Assembly: GCA_965263345.1 (NCBI GenBank)
Contig: CBDHHC010000012.1
Span: 165,703-229,702 of the forward strand
Direction: 5' to 3'
Source: CBDHHC01 sp965263345
GTDB lineage: Bacteria > Pseudomonadota > Alphaproteobacteria > Rhizobiales > CBDHHC01
DNA length: 64,000 nt
Under the pieces are notes generated by a model. It worked only from the letters and a program-made list of their open reading frames with translations, was not told where the DNA came from and ran no database searches. Positions within the stretch are counted from its first letter, which is position 1, and the number at the start of each line of letters is the position of its first letter. Positions 44,482-54,478 of the stretch are shown piece by piece. The position numbers and the translations under genes were made by a program.

Positions 44482-45248
44482 TTTTGGTATTTTCCTGATT
44501 GAAACCTTTGAAACCATTGCTGTAAAGTTGGTCCGTCTATTGTGAGATGGTGGACATAATTTTGAATATAGTCTTGAGAATACTCATCTGGTTTCATGCT
44601 TGCTAAAAGTTCAAAGTCAATCTTATTTCTTAGTTCACTCCATGAAATACTCTCTTCATCAGACACTTCTTGCTGTAAAGTATCAAAACCTGGATAGATT
44701 TTGTGTATTCCCATGTCCGGTTTTAAAAGATCACGACGATTCAATGAACACATAGCAGGTTTTAAATGTGTGTGATTGGGGATGTATTTATTGGATGCGC
44801 CTGTTTTTATGATTTTTATCTTATGCGTTTTTTGAGTTTCAACCTTATGATCTGTGCTTTTTATTTTAGCAAAAGCCCCTGATGACCACTCAAATTCACC
44901 TTGCCAAAATGGTTTTAAAAGTTGATGTAACACTTCTTCTTTGTTGTATACATTTGGATAATTTTTAGAAACAGTTTCAGCAATCTCTTTGAACTCAATA
45001 TGTTCGCGCTTAAACATACGCTGTATCGGGTATGGCACATCGTTTTTAAAGATCCAGTATCGATAAACATTGTACGCTAATGTGAGCGTGGCTGAAATAA
45101 ATAATGCAATTGTAATCCATGGAGGTGTAGCAATTGAGATAAATTTTCTCTCAGCAAGTACACCCAGAATTGCAAGTATAACTGACAATAGTATTGCTTT
45201 AGGAGCAAATGCTATAATTGAAGGAATAAATTTTTTTAGTCGTTCCAT
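44478..45248 (-). CDS. Two-helix membrane protein, unknown
   Basis: A 256-residue protein with two hydrophobic segments at about 12-30 and 40-60 followed by a soluble basic domain of about 190 residues (KSTDHKVETQKTHKIKIIKT). The C-terminus contains YSQDYIQNYVHHLTIDGP. No family recognised. Its last bases overlap the convergent small gene by 4 bp. Confidence 0.55.
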   Translation of the reverse strand: MERLKKFIPSIIAFAPKAILLSVILAILGVLAERKFISIATPPWITIALFISATLTLAYNVYRYWIFKNDVPYPIQRMFKREHIEFKEIAETVSKNYPNVYNKEEVLHQLLKPFWQGEFEWSSGAFAKIKSTDHKVETQKTHKIKIIKTGASNKYIPNHTHLKPAMCSLNRRDLLKPDMGIHKIYPGFDTLQQEVSDEESISWSELRNKIDFELLASMKPDEYSQDYIQNYVHHLTIDGPTLQQWFQRFQSGKYQN

Positions 45249-45355
45249 GCGCCAAGATCCAAACTTCTTATCGTTTTGAACACTGACGCAACCCTTACGT
45301 AAAATTCTCAGTTAATGCAAAATGGTTAATGAAAGATTATTTTCCTTATACGTTA

Positions 45356-47764
45356 TCAGAAATTTTTAAATCCTAGATCACATAATATCTTTTGATCACG
45401 TGGCAATGCATTACAGTCATGATCATTATATCTATTTGGACCTTTAGGTTTAGATCGATATTGTCTACGTTCTCTTTGATAACGTGGTGGCTCATATTGT
45501 TCTGCAAACTCAGGTCTTCTGCGTTTGATTTTCTTTTTAGGCTTTGGCTTTACGACCTCTCTTCTTGGTGTAATGCATTTTAAATGCTTGTTATCTTCTA
45601 AAACCTCAAGAATTGTTACAGTTGGGCGATATGATCGCAACCTGATTTTGTTTTGTCTGCCAAATTTTACAAGGGCACGACGTATTCTTGGTCCCCAAAT
45701 ATTGTCTACTCGACCATAATAACAGCCAGCTTTCTTGAGAAAGCTTTGAATCTGTGCGACACGCCTTATATTCTCATTGCTATTCTTTTTAAGTTCATTA
45801 AGTTTTGTAAAGGCATTCACGGCACAAAATTTTGCAGTATCTTTATATTTTTCTATGATCGTTGATATTATATCGATGTCATTTCCAGCAGATTGCAGTT
45901 GCAGCTCGCATTGGCTTTCTAAGGCCGCATTTTTATCAATATTTTTTTCTTCGGCCGGTTTCACCAATGGTTCTTTTAGTCCAGTATCAGTTTCTTGATC
46001 TTGAAATTTTGCAGTTTGCTCTGGTAAAGAAGACTGGATTGTTTTTTCACTCTGTCCTTTCTGAACTCTCACAACCTGCTCAGGTTCTACTTGTTGTTTT
46101 TGAATAGGCTGTGGTTGTTGATTTGCTGCTATTTTTTGCTGGGTTTGTTTTTCAAGCTCAGCTATTCGTGAATTTGCGCTTTGCTGACATTGGGTGTTCG
46201 TCCCAATGAATCTCTCTGAAATATTTTTTAATTCATCAATATTTGTGGTCTTTTCAATTTGAGGCAAAGTCTGATTACAAATATCCGTTATTCTTTGTTG
46301 GACACGTCTTGAGCACTCTGTGTCAGGATATGTGTATTTAAGTGACAAATAATCTTTTACGGTTGTAATTGTTTTAAAGGTATCCAGGCATTTCTTCTCG
46401 ATGTTTTTTACGACTTCTTCTGGTGTGTTTTGCGGTTCTGTGATTTCTTTTTGTTTGTTTTCAGGTTCAACTAACTGGTTGTTCGTTTTATTGTCTGCAA
46501 TATTTTGACGCGTTATCTCAGCTTCGTTTGTTTTGCTAGAAACTGCAGCAACTTTGGTTTTAGATAATGATGCATTTGCATTATTCTGGATTTCTTCTTC
46601 CTCAACCCGTTGTTGTTTTTGAGCTAAGCCGACGGTTTGTTGTTGTGTTTCCGCTTCATTAAAAATTGCCAAGATTGGTCTGGTGAATGGCATATCCATA
46701 ATACTTGCAAATGTCAGGGTCGTACCAAATATCACTCCTGCTGCAACGCTCCAACCTATAATGCTACGGGGTAGTAATTGAGAGCGTTTTTGTTTTTTAG
46801 GTGAAAATCTATCATAATCAATATGAATACCTGCTGTTCTTGCACCTGGTTTTTCCGGCTCAAAAAGGGTTTTCTCCCAAGCTTTCACAGATTGTGGTCG
46901 CTCTTGTGGAAATACCATCAAGCCGTTATCAATAGATTTTAGAAATTCAGAACGATATTCTGAACTTCCAGAAAATATTTTTGCAAGAGGTTTATAAGAC
47001 GTATTATCTCCAACACGGCTAATTGCATCCTGTGGTGGCTTTCCTGTTAATGCCCGATAAACAGTCGCGGACAAGGAATAAATGTCTGTCCAGGGACCAC
47101 GTGTGTCTTTATCTAGTGTGTAACATTCATAAGGTGAGAAGCCTTGTGAGGCAACTGCGATTGAGCTTATGCTTGTGTCTCTTGAGGTATCATAAGCAGC
47201 ACCAAAGTCCAGCAATACCGGAGTGCCATCATCTTTGATATAAATATTTGCCGGTTTAATATCTCTATGAAGGATATCATTTTTATGGATTGTTTTTAGG
47301 GCATCCATTAATGGTAATAGAAGCTGATCCAGTTGGTCTTGACTGATACGGGTTTGCTGACTTGCAAGCCATTGTTCCATATTTTGTCCGTCAACATATT
47401 CCAACACAATATAAGCTGTGTTATTTTCTTCAAAAATTCGATGAATACGAACTATGTTTTCATGTTTAAACTGAGCGAGTGTCTGTGCCTCTAAGATGAA
47501 CTTTTTTAAGGCCCATTCATAATCTTTGCTATGATCTCCTGATTTCGAGCGCACTTCTGAAGTCGCGTCTCTTACAGCGAGAGAACTTGGAAAAAACTCT
47601 TTAATGGCCACTCTACTTTTTAAAGCGATATCTGTTGCCATATAGGTGATCCCAAAGCCTCCCTGGCCCAGGATCTTTTCGATTAAATACTCCCCTTTGA
47701 GCTTCTTTCCTATTTGAAGTGCCTGGAGGTGTTCATCATTATTTCTGTTTTCGTTATCGGTCAT
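45356..47764 (-). CDS. Membrane Ser/Thr protein kinase with peptidoglycan-binding-like C-terminus
   Basis: An 802-residue protein. Residues about 20-300 are a Hanks-type kinase: glycine loop ILGQGGFGITYMATD, Lys55 in VAIKEFFP, catalytic HRDIKPAN (Asp168) and DFGAA (Asp186). A single membrane helix follows near 334-356 (SIIGWSVAAGVIFGTTLTF). The periplasmic part has a long Gln/Glu-rich coil (about 370-610) and, near 690-750, a PG_binding_1-like unit (VAQIQSFLKKAGCYYGRVD). The end is very basic, with KPKPKKKIKRRRPEF. Such a layout would let the kinase sense cell-wall or envelope state. It is divergent from the Gln-rich giant gene. Confidence 0.85.
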   Translation of the reverse strand: MTDNENRNNDEHLQALQIGKKLKGEYLIEKILGQGGFGITYMATDIALKSRVAIKEFFPSSLAVRDATSEVRSKSGDHSKDYEWALKKFILEAQTLAQFKHENIVRIHRIFEENNTAYIVLEYVDGQNMEQWLASQQTRISQDQLDQLLLPLMDALKTIHKNDILHRDIKPANIYIKDDGTPVLLDFGAAYDTSRDTSISSIAVASQGFSPYECYTLDKDTRGPWTDIYSLSATVYRALTGKPPQDAISRVGDNTSYKPLAKIFSGSSEYRSEFLKSIDNGLMVFPQERPQSVKAWEKTLFEPEKPGARTAGIHIDYDRFSPKKQKRSQLLPRSIIGWSVAAGVIFGTTLTFASIMDMPFTRPILAIFNEAETQQQTVGLAQKQQRVEEEEIQNNANASLSKTKVAAVSSKTNEAEITRQNIADNKTNNQLVEPENKQKEITEPQNTPEEVVKNIEKKCLDTFKTITTVKDYLSLKYTYPDTECSRRVQQRITDICNQTLPQIEKTTNIDELKNISERFIGTNTQCQQSANSRIAELEKQTQQKIAANQQPQPIQKQQVEPEQVVRVQKGQSEKTIQSSLPEQTAKFQDQETDTGLKEPLVKPAEEKNIDKNAALESQCELQLQSAGNDIDIISTIIEKYKDTAKFCAVNAFTKLNELKKNSNENIRRVAQIQSFLKKAGCYYGRVDNIWGPRIRRALVKFGRQNKIRLRSYRPTVTILEVLEDNKHLKCITPRREVVKPKPKKKIKRRRPEFAEQYEPPRYQRERRQYRSKPKGPNRYNDHDCNALPRDQKILCDLGFKNF

Positions 47765-47975
47765 CGTCTTTTCCGATCTTACATTATCGCTAAAAAGTAC
47801 AGTTTCAATATTTAGACTCGAATTAGATTTTTTATTATGAGTATCAAAAAGCTTATGAATGTAACTTTAACGTCAATACTAAGTTTTGTTACGCTTTATA
47901 ATACTTTATCCTCAGTCCTTTATGTCGTTCAACTTCAGTATATGTTTTTAATATAAGTTTGTTTTGTCAGCACGC

Positions 47976-47991
47976 TGTGATGCATGTCACT
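47976..47991. promoter_or_regulatory. CRP-like binding site between kinase and Gln-rich gene
   Basis: TGTGATGCATGTCACT matches the TGTGA-N6-TCACA consensus in nine of ten positions, with a palindromic TGCATG spacer half. It lies 210 bp before the kinase start and 330 bp before the large plus-strand gene. A match this good can occur by chance in AT-rich DNA only rarely, but no experiment supports it. Confidence 0.35.
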
Positions 47992-48229
47992 CATTTGACG
48001 AATGTGTTTTATGTTATGGAATAAACACCATTTGTGTTTTCATGGAGTTATTATAGCTGAGGTTTGGATTGTGAGGATAAGTTTTTTTGATTTTTCTTAT
48101 TCTATTGATTTTTCTATTGATTTTGCATTCTTTTTTTGAATTAGGTTTCGTAAAATTGTGATTAACCAAGAGGAAAGTAGATATTTTAATGGCACCATTT
48201 TAATAAAAATACCACAAAATCCCATACGT

Positions 48230-48251
48230 ACTACTTAGTTTCCTAAGTAGT
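48230..48251. repeat. Perfect palindrome upstream of the Gln-rich gene
   Basis: ACTACTTAG and CTAAGTAGT are exact reverse complements with a TTTC loop, 70 bp before the ATG at 48322. It may be an operator or an RNA hairpin in the leader. No T-run follows. Confidence 0.45.
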
Positions 48252-48321
48252 TAGCCACAATAGATTTCTGATAAAAATTGGGATTACAATGTTTTTTTTA
48301 ACCTTTTAATAGGTATTTGAT

Positions 48322-51300
48322 ATGGAAGATGATTTTGGTGACATTGGCTCTATTGGTGCAATCGATGCTTCTACAAACACTTCGTCCTCCCCTATTATAC
48401 CTGAAGGCTCCTCTGATTTTTCAACTTCTGATATAGATGGAAGTGGATAAACTGGTCCTTTTAATAATTTTGGAAGCAGTCGCCAGAATAGTGGTGTAAG
48501 TGATGGTCATATTGGAGGTGCGGGTTTAGACACTCAATTGCCAACAGGGTCAGGCACTGATGGCGATCACTCTGCTCTTCAAACCGTAAATCATTACAAT
48601 CAAGTTGGGCAACAGCAAGCAGGTCAGCAAATTGCACAACAACAAGTTGGTCAAGACCAGGCTGCTCTGAGAGAGGGGCAACAGAGGTCTGGGCAGATAA
48701 ACTCACGGGCTGCAATTTTCAATCAAATGCCAACAGCCCAGTATTTTAATCATACTAGTATGACCGCAACCAATATACCAAACGTAGATATGGTTGTAAA
48801 AGCGGAAGACCAAAGATTTATTCGCGAACAGAAACTTGATAAGTGGTTTCATGATAATGTTTCTCGTCAAGCTGGTACGCGCACTGATAAAGGAGGCTCG
48901 AACCTCGCTAATGCGATCAATGGTAATGATAAAGAGCTTGGGACATTATCAGAAACTGAACGTACTCATTTTATCAATAAGGGTATAGAAACCTGGTCTT
49001 CTCCTGAACGTTTCAGATTAGGGCAACCTAAAGAGGTCAATCACAGCTCAATTAGAACTAATATCCATAATTTTTATAATAAAGTAGAAGACCCTAAGGC
49101 CAAACAGCAAATTCTTGATGGCTATACAAAAGCGGCGAAAGACGGGTTAGAGCGCGATAATTTAAGAAGTGCAAGTAATGAGCACTCAAATACAAATGCT
49201 CGAGGACGTGCTACAGAAACCTTTGCAGAAGTTGTCTTGCTCAATGATCCAAAACGGGTTTCAGAATTTAAAGGACATGAAAGTGCATTAGCACAACGCT
49301 TTCAGGCTGGCCATGTTAATAGACCTGGTATTTTAAATAAGCTCCATACAGTTGATCCAAAACAATCATCTGCGTTAGTTGAGCAAATGCGCCTGCATCC
49401 TCCTTCAAATAATTTACTTACCCCTGGTGTCCATGATGTCTTCAGTGATAAAAATATACATGAGTTGAGTAAAACAGCTGATCAAAGAGGTAAACTGACT
49501 TATCAATCTGAAAAAGTTACGGGGCACGTAAGGGTCTTGAAGCGTGCGGCGGTTGGGTTAAGTTCAGAAATTAAAGTTTATAGTTATCCTAATGGAACAG
49601 CGCAGATTGAAATCTCAGGATCTTTTAAATTATCAACCGGGGCTGCTGTAGAAACTAATATTATTGATACTCATAAAGGAAAGACCCGCCCAGGTCAAAG
49701 CAATGATAAAACTTACATGTTTGCAGAAATGATTGCTAATGCAGGTGGTGAAGGGTCATTTTCCAGGAGGCTCTATATTCCAAATGATGGTGATGTTACA
49801 GGATCTCAGAGGGCAGAACAATTTCTTGATAAATTGGAAAAAGAACATTCTGCGGGCCGTTTTGTACCATGGGTCTTTGGAGATGCTGCGCAGAAAGAGT
49901 TTCAATCTACTTGGAGTGGACATAATACCAAAGGTGGCGTTTTCGCTTCTACAAAACTATATGGTTCCATGTCACTCTTAAACCCCGATAATTCTAAAGT
50001 ACCACAACAACTTTCAGACAGGTTTCGTGAAGACGCTAAAATGCAATCTGTTCGTGCCTATGGAGAGGCTAATGGGGCATTCAAATTAGAATTTGTCCAT
50101 AATTATAATAACCCAGAAGCTGCCCACACGGAACATGCAGACCAATCAAATGTCCAGACAACATATTATCATGGATTCAGTGTTGGTTTTGAAGGCGGGG
50201 CCAAAGGTATTAGTTCTATTGGAGGTTACCCCATCGATGGGGGACGCTCATATGAGTGGAAACAGTCTTATGGTATCGCCGGTCAGTTTGATGCTATCGT
50301 CTCTACTTATGAATATACATCTTCTGAACACATGCCAAATGTTTTTTTTGATGGCCGCCTCAATCAAGGTAAAGACCTTGGACATAGCAAACAGACAACC
50401 TTTGAAGATACCGCAAGCAAATACTTTCAGATCCGACAAAGAACTATTACGAGTTTCAGCGATGCAAAAAGCTTGGCTAAGGCTGTGAATGAACGAGACT
50501 TGGAGAATAAGCCAATAACTGAAAAACTTCAGTTGATGAAAGACCATTTGCCAAATGGGTTTGATCAAGAAACAGCCCGCTCGGGTATAGAAGGGGCTTT
50601 CGGCCACCCAATAAGTGATGAAGACTGGAATAACTTTCTGGAGAAACAGTTAGATGATTATCAACTAAATAATCTGGACTATATTGGCACTCTTCGTGGG
50701 CGTCCTCATGCGAAAAGTTGGAATGAAAACAGGAGTTCTTGGAAAGTTACATTAAACAACTGGCGAAAAGATAATAATATCAACGCCCTCGAACAAGCTT
50801 ATCAAACTCACTGGCCTGACACCAGAACTGAACTTGCATCGGAGTTCAACAAAAAAATTGAACAATCTGATTTTGCTGAGGTTTCTGCCGATCTTAGAGA
50901 AAAGAGAGTTCTTACCCCTGGTACAACTATTTATTCAGTATTTGAAGGTACATCCCATAAGGGGCAATTTTCAATCGGACAATCTTTTCCAGGCAAAGGA
51001 GTTGTCAAAGCAACAGGATTAATCGAAACAGAAGAAAGTAAGCGCCTTGCTTTGTTTACAGTTTCGAATGATGTCAAAGATAATTTTATTAATGATATTA
51101 TGCGCTCAGGGGACCAAGATCTCATTAATGCGTACATGGATATTTATAATGCACAACAATACCCAACTATTGATACGACAGGAAAACCAAATTTCTTAAG
51201 GCCAATATATTCAGGTGATCCCAGGCATATTAAGGACATCATTACCCAAACTGGAGGCACTCCAAAATATGGGAACTCTGTCTATGTTGTCAAAGACAGC

Positions 51301-51516
51301 GATTTAAACTCTAGTGAACCTATCAACACGACACTTGAGCGCGTGTTAACAAATGGTACTGCTCAATTTATAACACAACTTCCAAATGATTTTAACTGGG
51401 ACAAGTATATGGATCGTTTTAAGGCCGTTAACTTTCCTGGTGCTTCTGAACAGCAAATCAAAGAGATGTTAGAAGCAGGCATTCCTCTTATGATGATGAA
51501 TCCTAAATATTACTGA
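48322..51516 (+). CDS. Very large Gln-rich protein of unknown function, frame broken by one TAA at codon 43
   Basis: ATG 48322, preceded by AGG eight bases upstream, opens a frame that would give about 1,064 codons but meets a TAA at 48448-48450. The same frame then continues without another stop to 51516, with coherent low-complexity sequence on both sides (Gly/Ser/Asp-rich before and after). Next comes a Gln-rich segment (VGQQQAGQQIAQQQVGQDQ), then a polar domain without signal peptide, membrane helices or recognisable motifs. The C-terminal 250 residues look globular, with TIYSVFEGTSHKGQFSIGQ. If the stop is real, translation would have to restart downstream, for example at TTG 48538. Effector or toxin function is only a guess. 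Confidence 0.6.
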
Positions 51517-51524
51517 CATGCTCC

Positions 51525-51549
51525 GGAAAGGTGGTTCATTCACCTTTCC
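51525..51549. terminator. Shared hairpin between convergent genes
   Basis: GGAAAGGTG and CACCTTTCC form a perfect 9-bp stem with a seven-base loop, starting 9 bp after the stop of the Gln-rich gene and covering the last codons of the LRR gene. The tails are not T-rich, so termination would be imperfect. Confidence 0.45.
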
Positions 51550-53008
51550 AATCACTTCCTTTTGAAAACAGGTAATCTAGAACCCGTAGGCTACCACCTG
51601 GTTTTAACCCCTCAGGCATACCCGTCAGAGGGTTGGATTTCACGCCAACTAATCCATATTGTCCAAGTTTGGGCAAGAATGCCAAACAGGTGGGCAGATC
51701 TTCTAGAAGATTGTTTGCTATATAAAGCTTATTAAGTTTCCTCATCGCACAGATTTGTCTTGGAAGCTTGACTAATTTGTTATTCTCTAGCCTTAAAGTT
51801 TCCATTAATTTTAGTTGCCCTATTCCAGGAGAGATTGCTATCAAATTAGTATTTCTGATATTCAGGTGTATTAGAGATTTCAGTTCAAACACTTCGTCTT
51901 GCAATGTTTTCAAAGGGTTGCCTTCCAGAGATAGGCGATGCAGGTTCGATAATTTTTTTATCGTGTCTGGTAGTTTATTTAATTTGTTAGATGCAAGAGA
52001 TAATTCATATAGTTTTGATAAATTCCCTATCTCTGCGGATAGAGATTTCAGTTTGTTGTTTCTTAATGTGAGCGTTCTTAAACTTTCTATCTTTCCAATC
52101 ACGGGCCCAAGGAACATTAAAGCGTTTTTATCAAGGTGTAGGCTTTTCAGCTTTTTAAGTTGAGAGATTGTTTCTGGCAAGTCAGTAATGTTATTTCCCC
52201 TCAAAGTGAGGTACACTAAATTTTTCAATTGCCCAATGCTCTCCGGGATCTTTTCTATTCTATTTTTGCTAAGGTCAATTTTCTTCAGTTTCTTTAACCG
52301 TGACAGTTCATCTGGTATTGCCATAATCCTATTCGTGTTCAGATTCAGATTTTCTAGCTCTGTTAGATTTGCGATCTCTTTGGCAATAGTCGTTATGTTA
52401 TTTCTGTAGGCAGTAAGTTGTTTTAAATTTTTCATCTTCATAACAACAGGCGGTATCGCTTTGAATTTATTTTTACTAATTAAAAGCCAATCAAGATTTG
52501 TGAGTTGTGATAATTCTGAGGGAAGTGTTGTTAACTCATTTTCCCATAGCACTAATATTTTTAACTGTTTTAATTTTATAATATATGGTGAGATTTTTCC
52601 TAAATTGTTTCCACCAATATTAAGGGTTTCTAAGTTCGTTAATTGTGTAATCACCTGCCACGGAAACTCATTGTCCAGGTTATTTCCATCAAGACTAAGC
52701 GACCTTAAAGATTTTAACTTTAAGAGCTTCTTCCAAGCAAAGCCATTCCCGATATCATTATTCGCGAGATCTAGATCCTCCAAATTAGGGAGATTCTTCA
52801 CTATATCATCAATAGGAAGAGCTTTACCAAGCTTTAGACCATCTAAATTGAGGCTTTTAGGACTGAACCAGTATGCTCTATTTATTTCCTTCTTGGCCTG
52901 TTTGAGTCGTTCTTCCAAAGGTGGTTTTTTTGGCTTGGATTGTGCCAAGTCTAATGTTGGTAAAATACATAGGCATAAAAAAAAGATGAAATAATATAGT
53001 CTGATCAT
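51536..53008 (-). CDS. Secreted leucine-rich-repeat protein
   Basis: A 490-residue protein with a signal peptide (MIRLYYFIFFLCLCILPTL, cleavage after about residue 24). From about residue 55 to 460 there are some 17 LRR units of the 23-residue bacterial type, for example LKKLKKIDLSKNRIEKIP and LKNLVYLTLRGNNITDLP, capped by a short C-terminal segment. LRR solenoids bind proteins; periplasmic or outer-surface location is inferred. A tiny secreted-peptide gene overlaps its start codon by ATGA, so the two are translationally coupled. Confidence 0.85.
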   Translation of the reverse strand: MIRLYYFIFFLCLCILPTLDLAQSKPKKPPLEERLKQAKKEINRAYWFSPKSLNLDGLKLGKALPIDDIVKNLPNLEDLDLANNDIGNGFAWKKLLKLKSLRSLSLDGNNLDNEFPWQVITQLTNLETLNIGGNNLGKISPYIIKLKQLKILVLWENELTTLPSELSQLTNLDWLLISKNKFKAIPPVVMKMKNLKQLTAYRNNITTIAKEIANLTELENLNLNTNRIMAIPDELSRLKKLKKIDLSKNRIEKIPESIGQLKNLVYLTLRGNNITDLPETISQLKKLKSLHLDKNALMFLGPVIGKIESLRTLTLRNNKLKSLSAEIGNLSKLYELSLASNKLNKLPDTIKKLSNLHRLSLEGNPLKTLQDEVFELKSLIHLNIRNTNLIAISPGIGQLKLMETLRLENNKLVKLPRQICAMRKLNKLYIANNLLEDLPTCLAFLPKLGQYGLVGVKSNPLTGMPEGLKPGGSLRVLDYLFSKGSDWKGE

Positions 53009-53175
53009 GATAAGAGATTGGCACCACTGGAGTTAGACAGATCCAAAAGACAATAACCTTGTGGCAAAACAATATTAACGGCTGTTGCCCCAATACTCGC
53101 GAAATATTTCTGAGCATATGCAGAACCAGCAAAGCTCCAACTCATCAAAAGAACCAAATACAAAACCCGTTTCAT
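53005..53175 (-). CDS. 56-residue secreted peptide overlapping the LRR gene
   Basis: ATG to TGA encodes a clear signal peptide (MKRVLYLVLLMSWSFAGSAYA, shown to its Ala-x-Ala end, cut before QKYFAS) and a 35-residue mature part with VNIVLPQGYCLLDLS. That last phrase looks like the beginning of a longer secreted domain with a GYC-x-LD motif that I know from hypothetical alphaproteobacterial proteins, so this may be a gene truncated by fusion to the LRR gene. The stop overlaps the LRR start (ATGA). Confidence 0.5.
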   Translation of the reverse strand: MKRVLYLVLLMSWSFAGSAYAQKYFASIGATAVNIVLPQGYCLLDLSNSSGANLLS

Positions 53176-53445
53176 CAACCAACTCTATTTCCTGAACACT
53201 ATAAAGTTTTATACATTTTTGAGTTACACGTTAGGTGAGAGAAATGTCATAGTTTGTATAATTTAAGATTTCAATTTGCCCAACACCCCCCCTAAATCAT
53301 TACATATATTGAAAATAAGGTGGTTATTTGTTCTCGGTAGGAGGACTTTTTAATATCTAATGCAGCCCCCCAAAAAAAACCTCTTGAAATTACTTTCCAA
53401 ACCTATATACTTTGCATTATAAAGTAATTTAAAAAAAATAAACAC

Positions 53446-54078
53446 ATGAACGATATAGATAAAGCACTTCAGGATATAACAGATATTCGCAGCCAGCTTG
53501 CAGCAGGAACATTATTTCAGGGTGTTGGCCCAATAGTGATTTCAGGAACAGGAGGGCTTGCCTTAATCACAGCCCTGCTCCAATCTTTTGTTCCAGACAT
53601 TTTTGCCCCGACCATGGAAATCTATTACATCACCTGGATAATGACTGCAGTCATTGCTGTATGCACCATCGGAATAGAGATGTCGATACGTTCTCCAAAA
53701 CATCATGCGTGCATGTCCACATCCATGATATTAAGCATTATCCAACAATTTCTCCCTGCGGGTGTTGCTGGCGCAGCAATCTATATCACCCTTTTAAAAT
53801 ATGCCCCCAATACACTCTGGATTCTCCCTGGCATTTGGCAGATATGTGTTGCCTTAGGCATGTTCGCTGCAGTTCGTCTACTCCCAGCAACAATCACATG
53901 GGTAGGAGGCTGGTACCTGGTGTCAGGCGTTTTCGTTTTAATTCTTTCAAGCCAGAATCAAAACTTTCAAACCTATTCCATATCACCCTGGTTGATGGGA
54001 GGTCCCTTCATGATCGGTCAATTTGCAATGGCCTATGTCCTCTTTATCGCAGAAGGAAATATTAATGACGAAGACTAA
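53446..54078 (+). CDS. Polytopic membrane protein, first gene of a four-gene cassette
   Basis: A 210-residue protein with about six hydrophobic segments and a short charged N-terminus (MNDIDKALQDITDIRSQLA). No family recognised; the N-terminal amphipathic helix followed by a Gly-rich first span recalls transport or sensor membrane proteins coupled to a cytoplasmic regulator. Its end overlaps the start of the winged-helix gene by 14 bases, so the two are translationally linked. Codon use (more ATC, CTC, GCC) differs by eye from the T-ending style of most of the window. Confidence 0.65.
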   Translation: MNDIDKALQDITDIRSQLAAGTLFQGVGPIVISGTGGLALITALLQSFVPDIFAPTMEIYYITWIMTAVIAVCTIGIEMSIRSPKHHACMSTSMILSIIQQFLPAGVAGAAIYITLLKYAPNTLWILPGIWQICVALGMFAAVRLLPATITWVGGWYLVSGVFVLILSSQNQNFQTYSISPWLMGGPFMIGQFAMAYVLFIAEGNINDED

Positions 54079-54451
54079 ATCAGAAGCTCCGTTTTCCTAT
54101 GAAGGTCTTGACCGTGTTATACATGAGAAAGCAAGACTGGGCATACTCACATCTCTTATTGCCTACCCTAAAGGGTTATCTTTTGCCGAGCTAAAACATT
54201 TATGTGGCTTAACAGATGGAAACCTCAGCCGACATTTACAAGTCTTACAAGACGCAAGCCTCGTGAAGGTTCAGAAAACATTCCGAGACAACAAACCTCA
54301 TACTAGCTGCAAAATCACTGCTGCGGGTAAAAAACGTTTTCTAGACTATATATCCGTGCTGGAAAAAGTCGTTCACGATGCATCAGAATATTCTGAAAAC
54401 ACTCAAGATAACCAGACATTAGAAGTAAAAGGGCAGCTCAAACCCACTTAG
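54065..54451 (+). CDS. Winged-helix transcriptional regulator
   Basis: A 128-residue DNA-binding protein. A winged-helix core at about 20-95 contains LSFAELKHLCGLTDGNLSRH (recognition helix) and LQDASLVKVQKTF followed by a basic wing, as in MarR/PadR-like and DUF-type small regulators. It overlaps the membrane-protein gene and is followed by the prenyltransferase gene after 27 bp. Pairing of a membrane protein with a small winged-helix protein is common in bacterial signal-responsive operons. Confidence 0.8.
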   Translation: MTKTKSEAPFSYEGLDRVIHEKARLGILTSLIAYPKGLSFAELKHLCGLTDGNLSRHLQVLQDASLVKVQKTFRDNKPHTSCKITAAGKKRFLDYISVLEKVVHDASEYSENTQDNQTLEVKGQLKPT

Positions 54452-54478
54452 TATATTTTTTTATGGAGCAACTTTATA

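Noticed and set aside
45392..46107. Series of plus-strand frames opposite the kinase gene
   Set aside because: They arise from the low-complexity Gln/Lys-rich coil of the kinase and are rich in Phe/Ile/Ser as expected from the complementary strand.
48541..48720. Gln-rich repeats as a microsatellite or CRISPR-like array
   Set aside because: The DNA units are not regular in length or sequence and there are no spacers; this is a low-complexity protein segment.
51768..52994. Long plus-strand frames opposite the LRR gene (up to 177 codons)
   Set aside because: The periodic LRR codons create long antisense frames; their content simply mirrors the repeats.
52878..53132. 84-codon minus-strand frame beginning MLVLHMLRNISRV
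   Set aside because: It overlaps the start of the LRR gene in a different frame; the 56-codon secreted peptide in another frame explains the region better.
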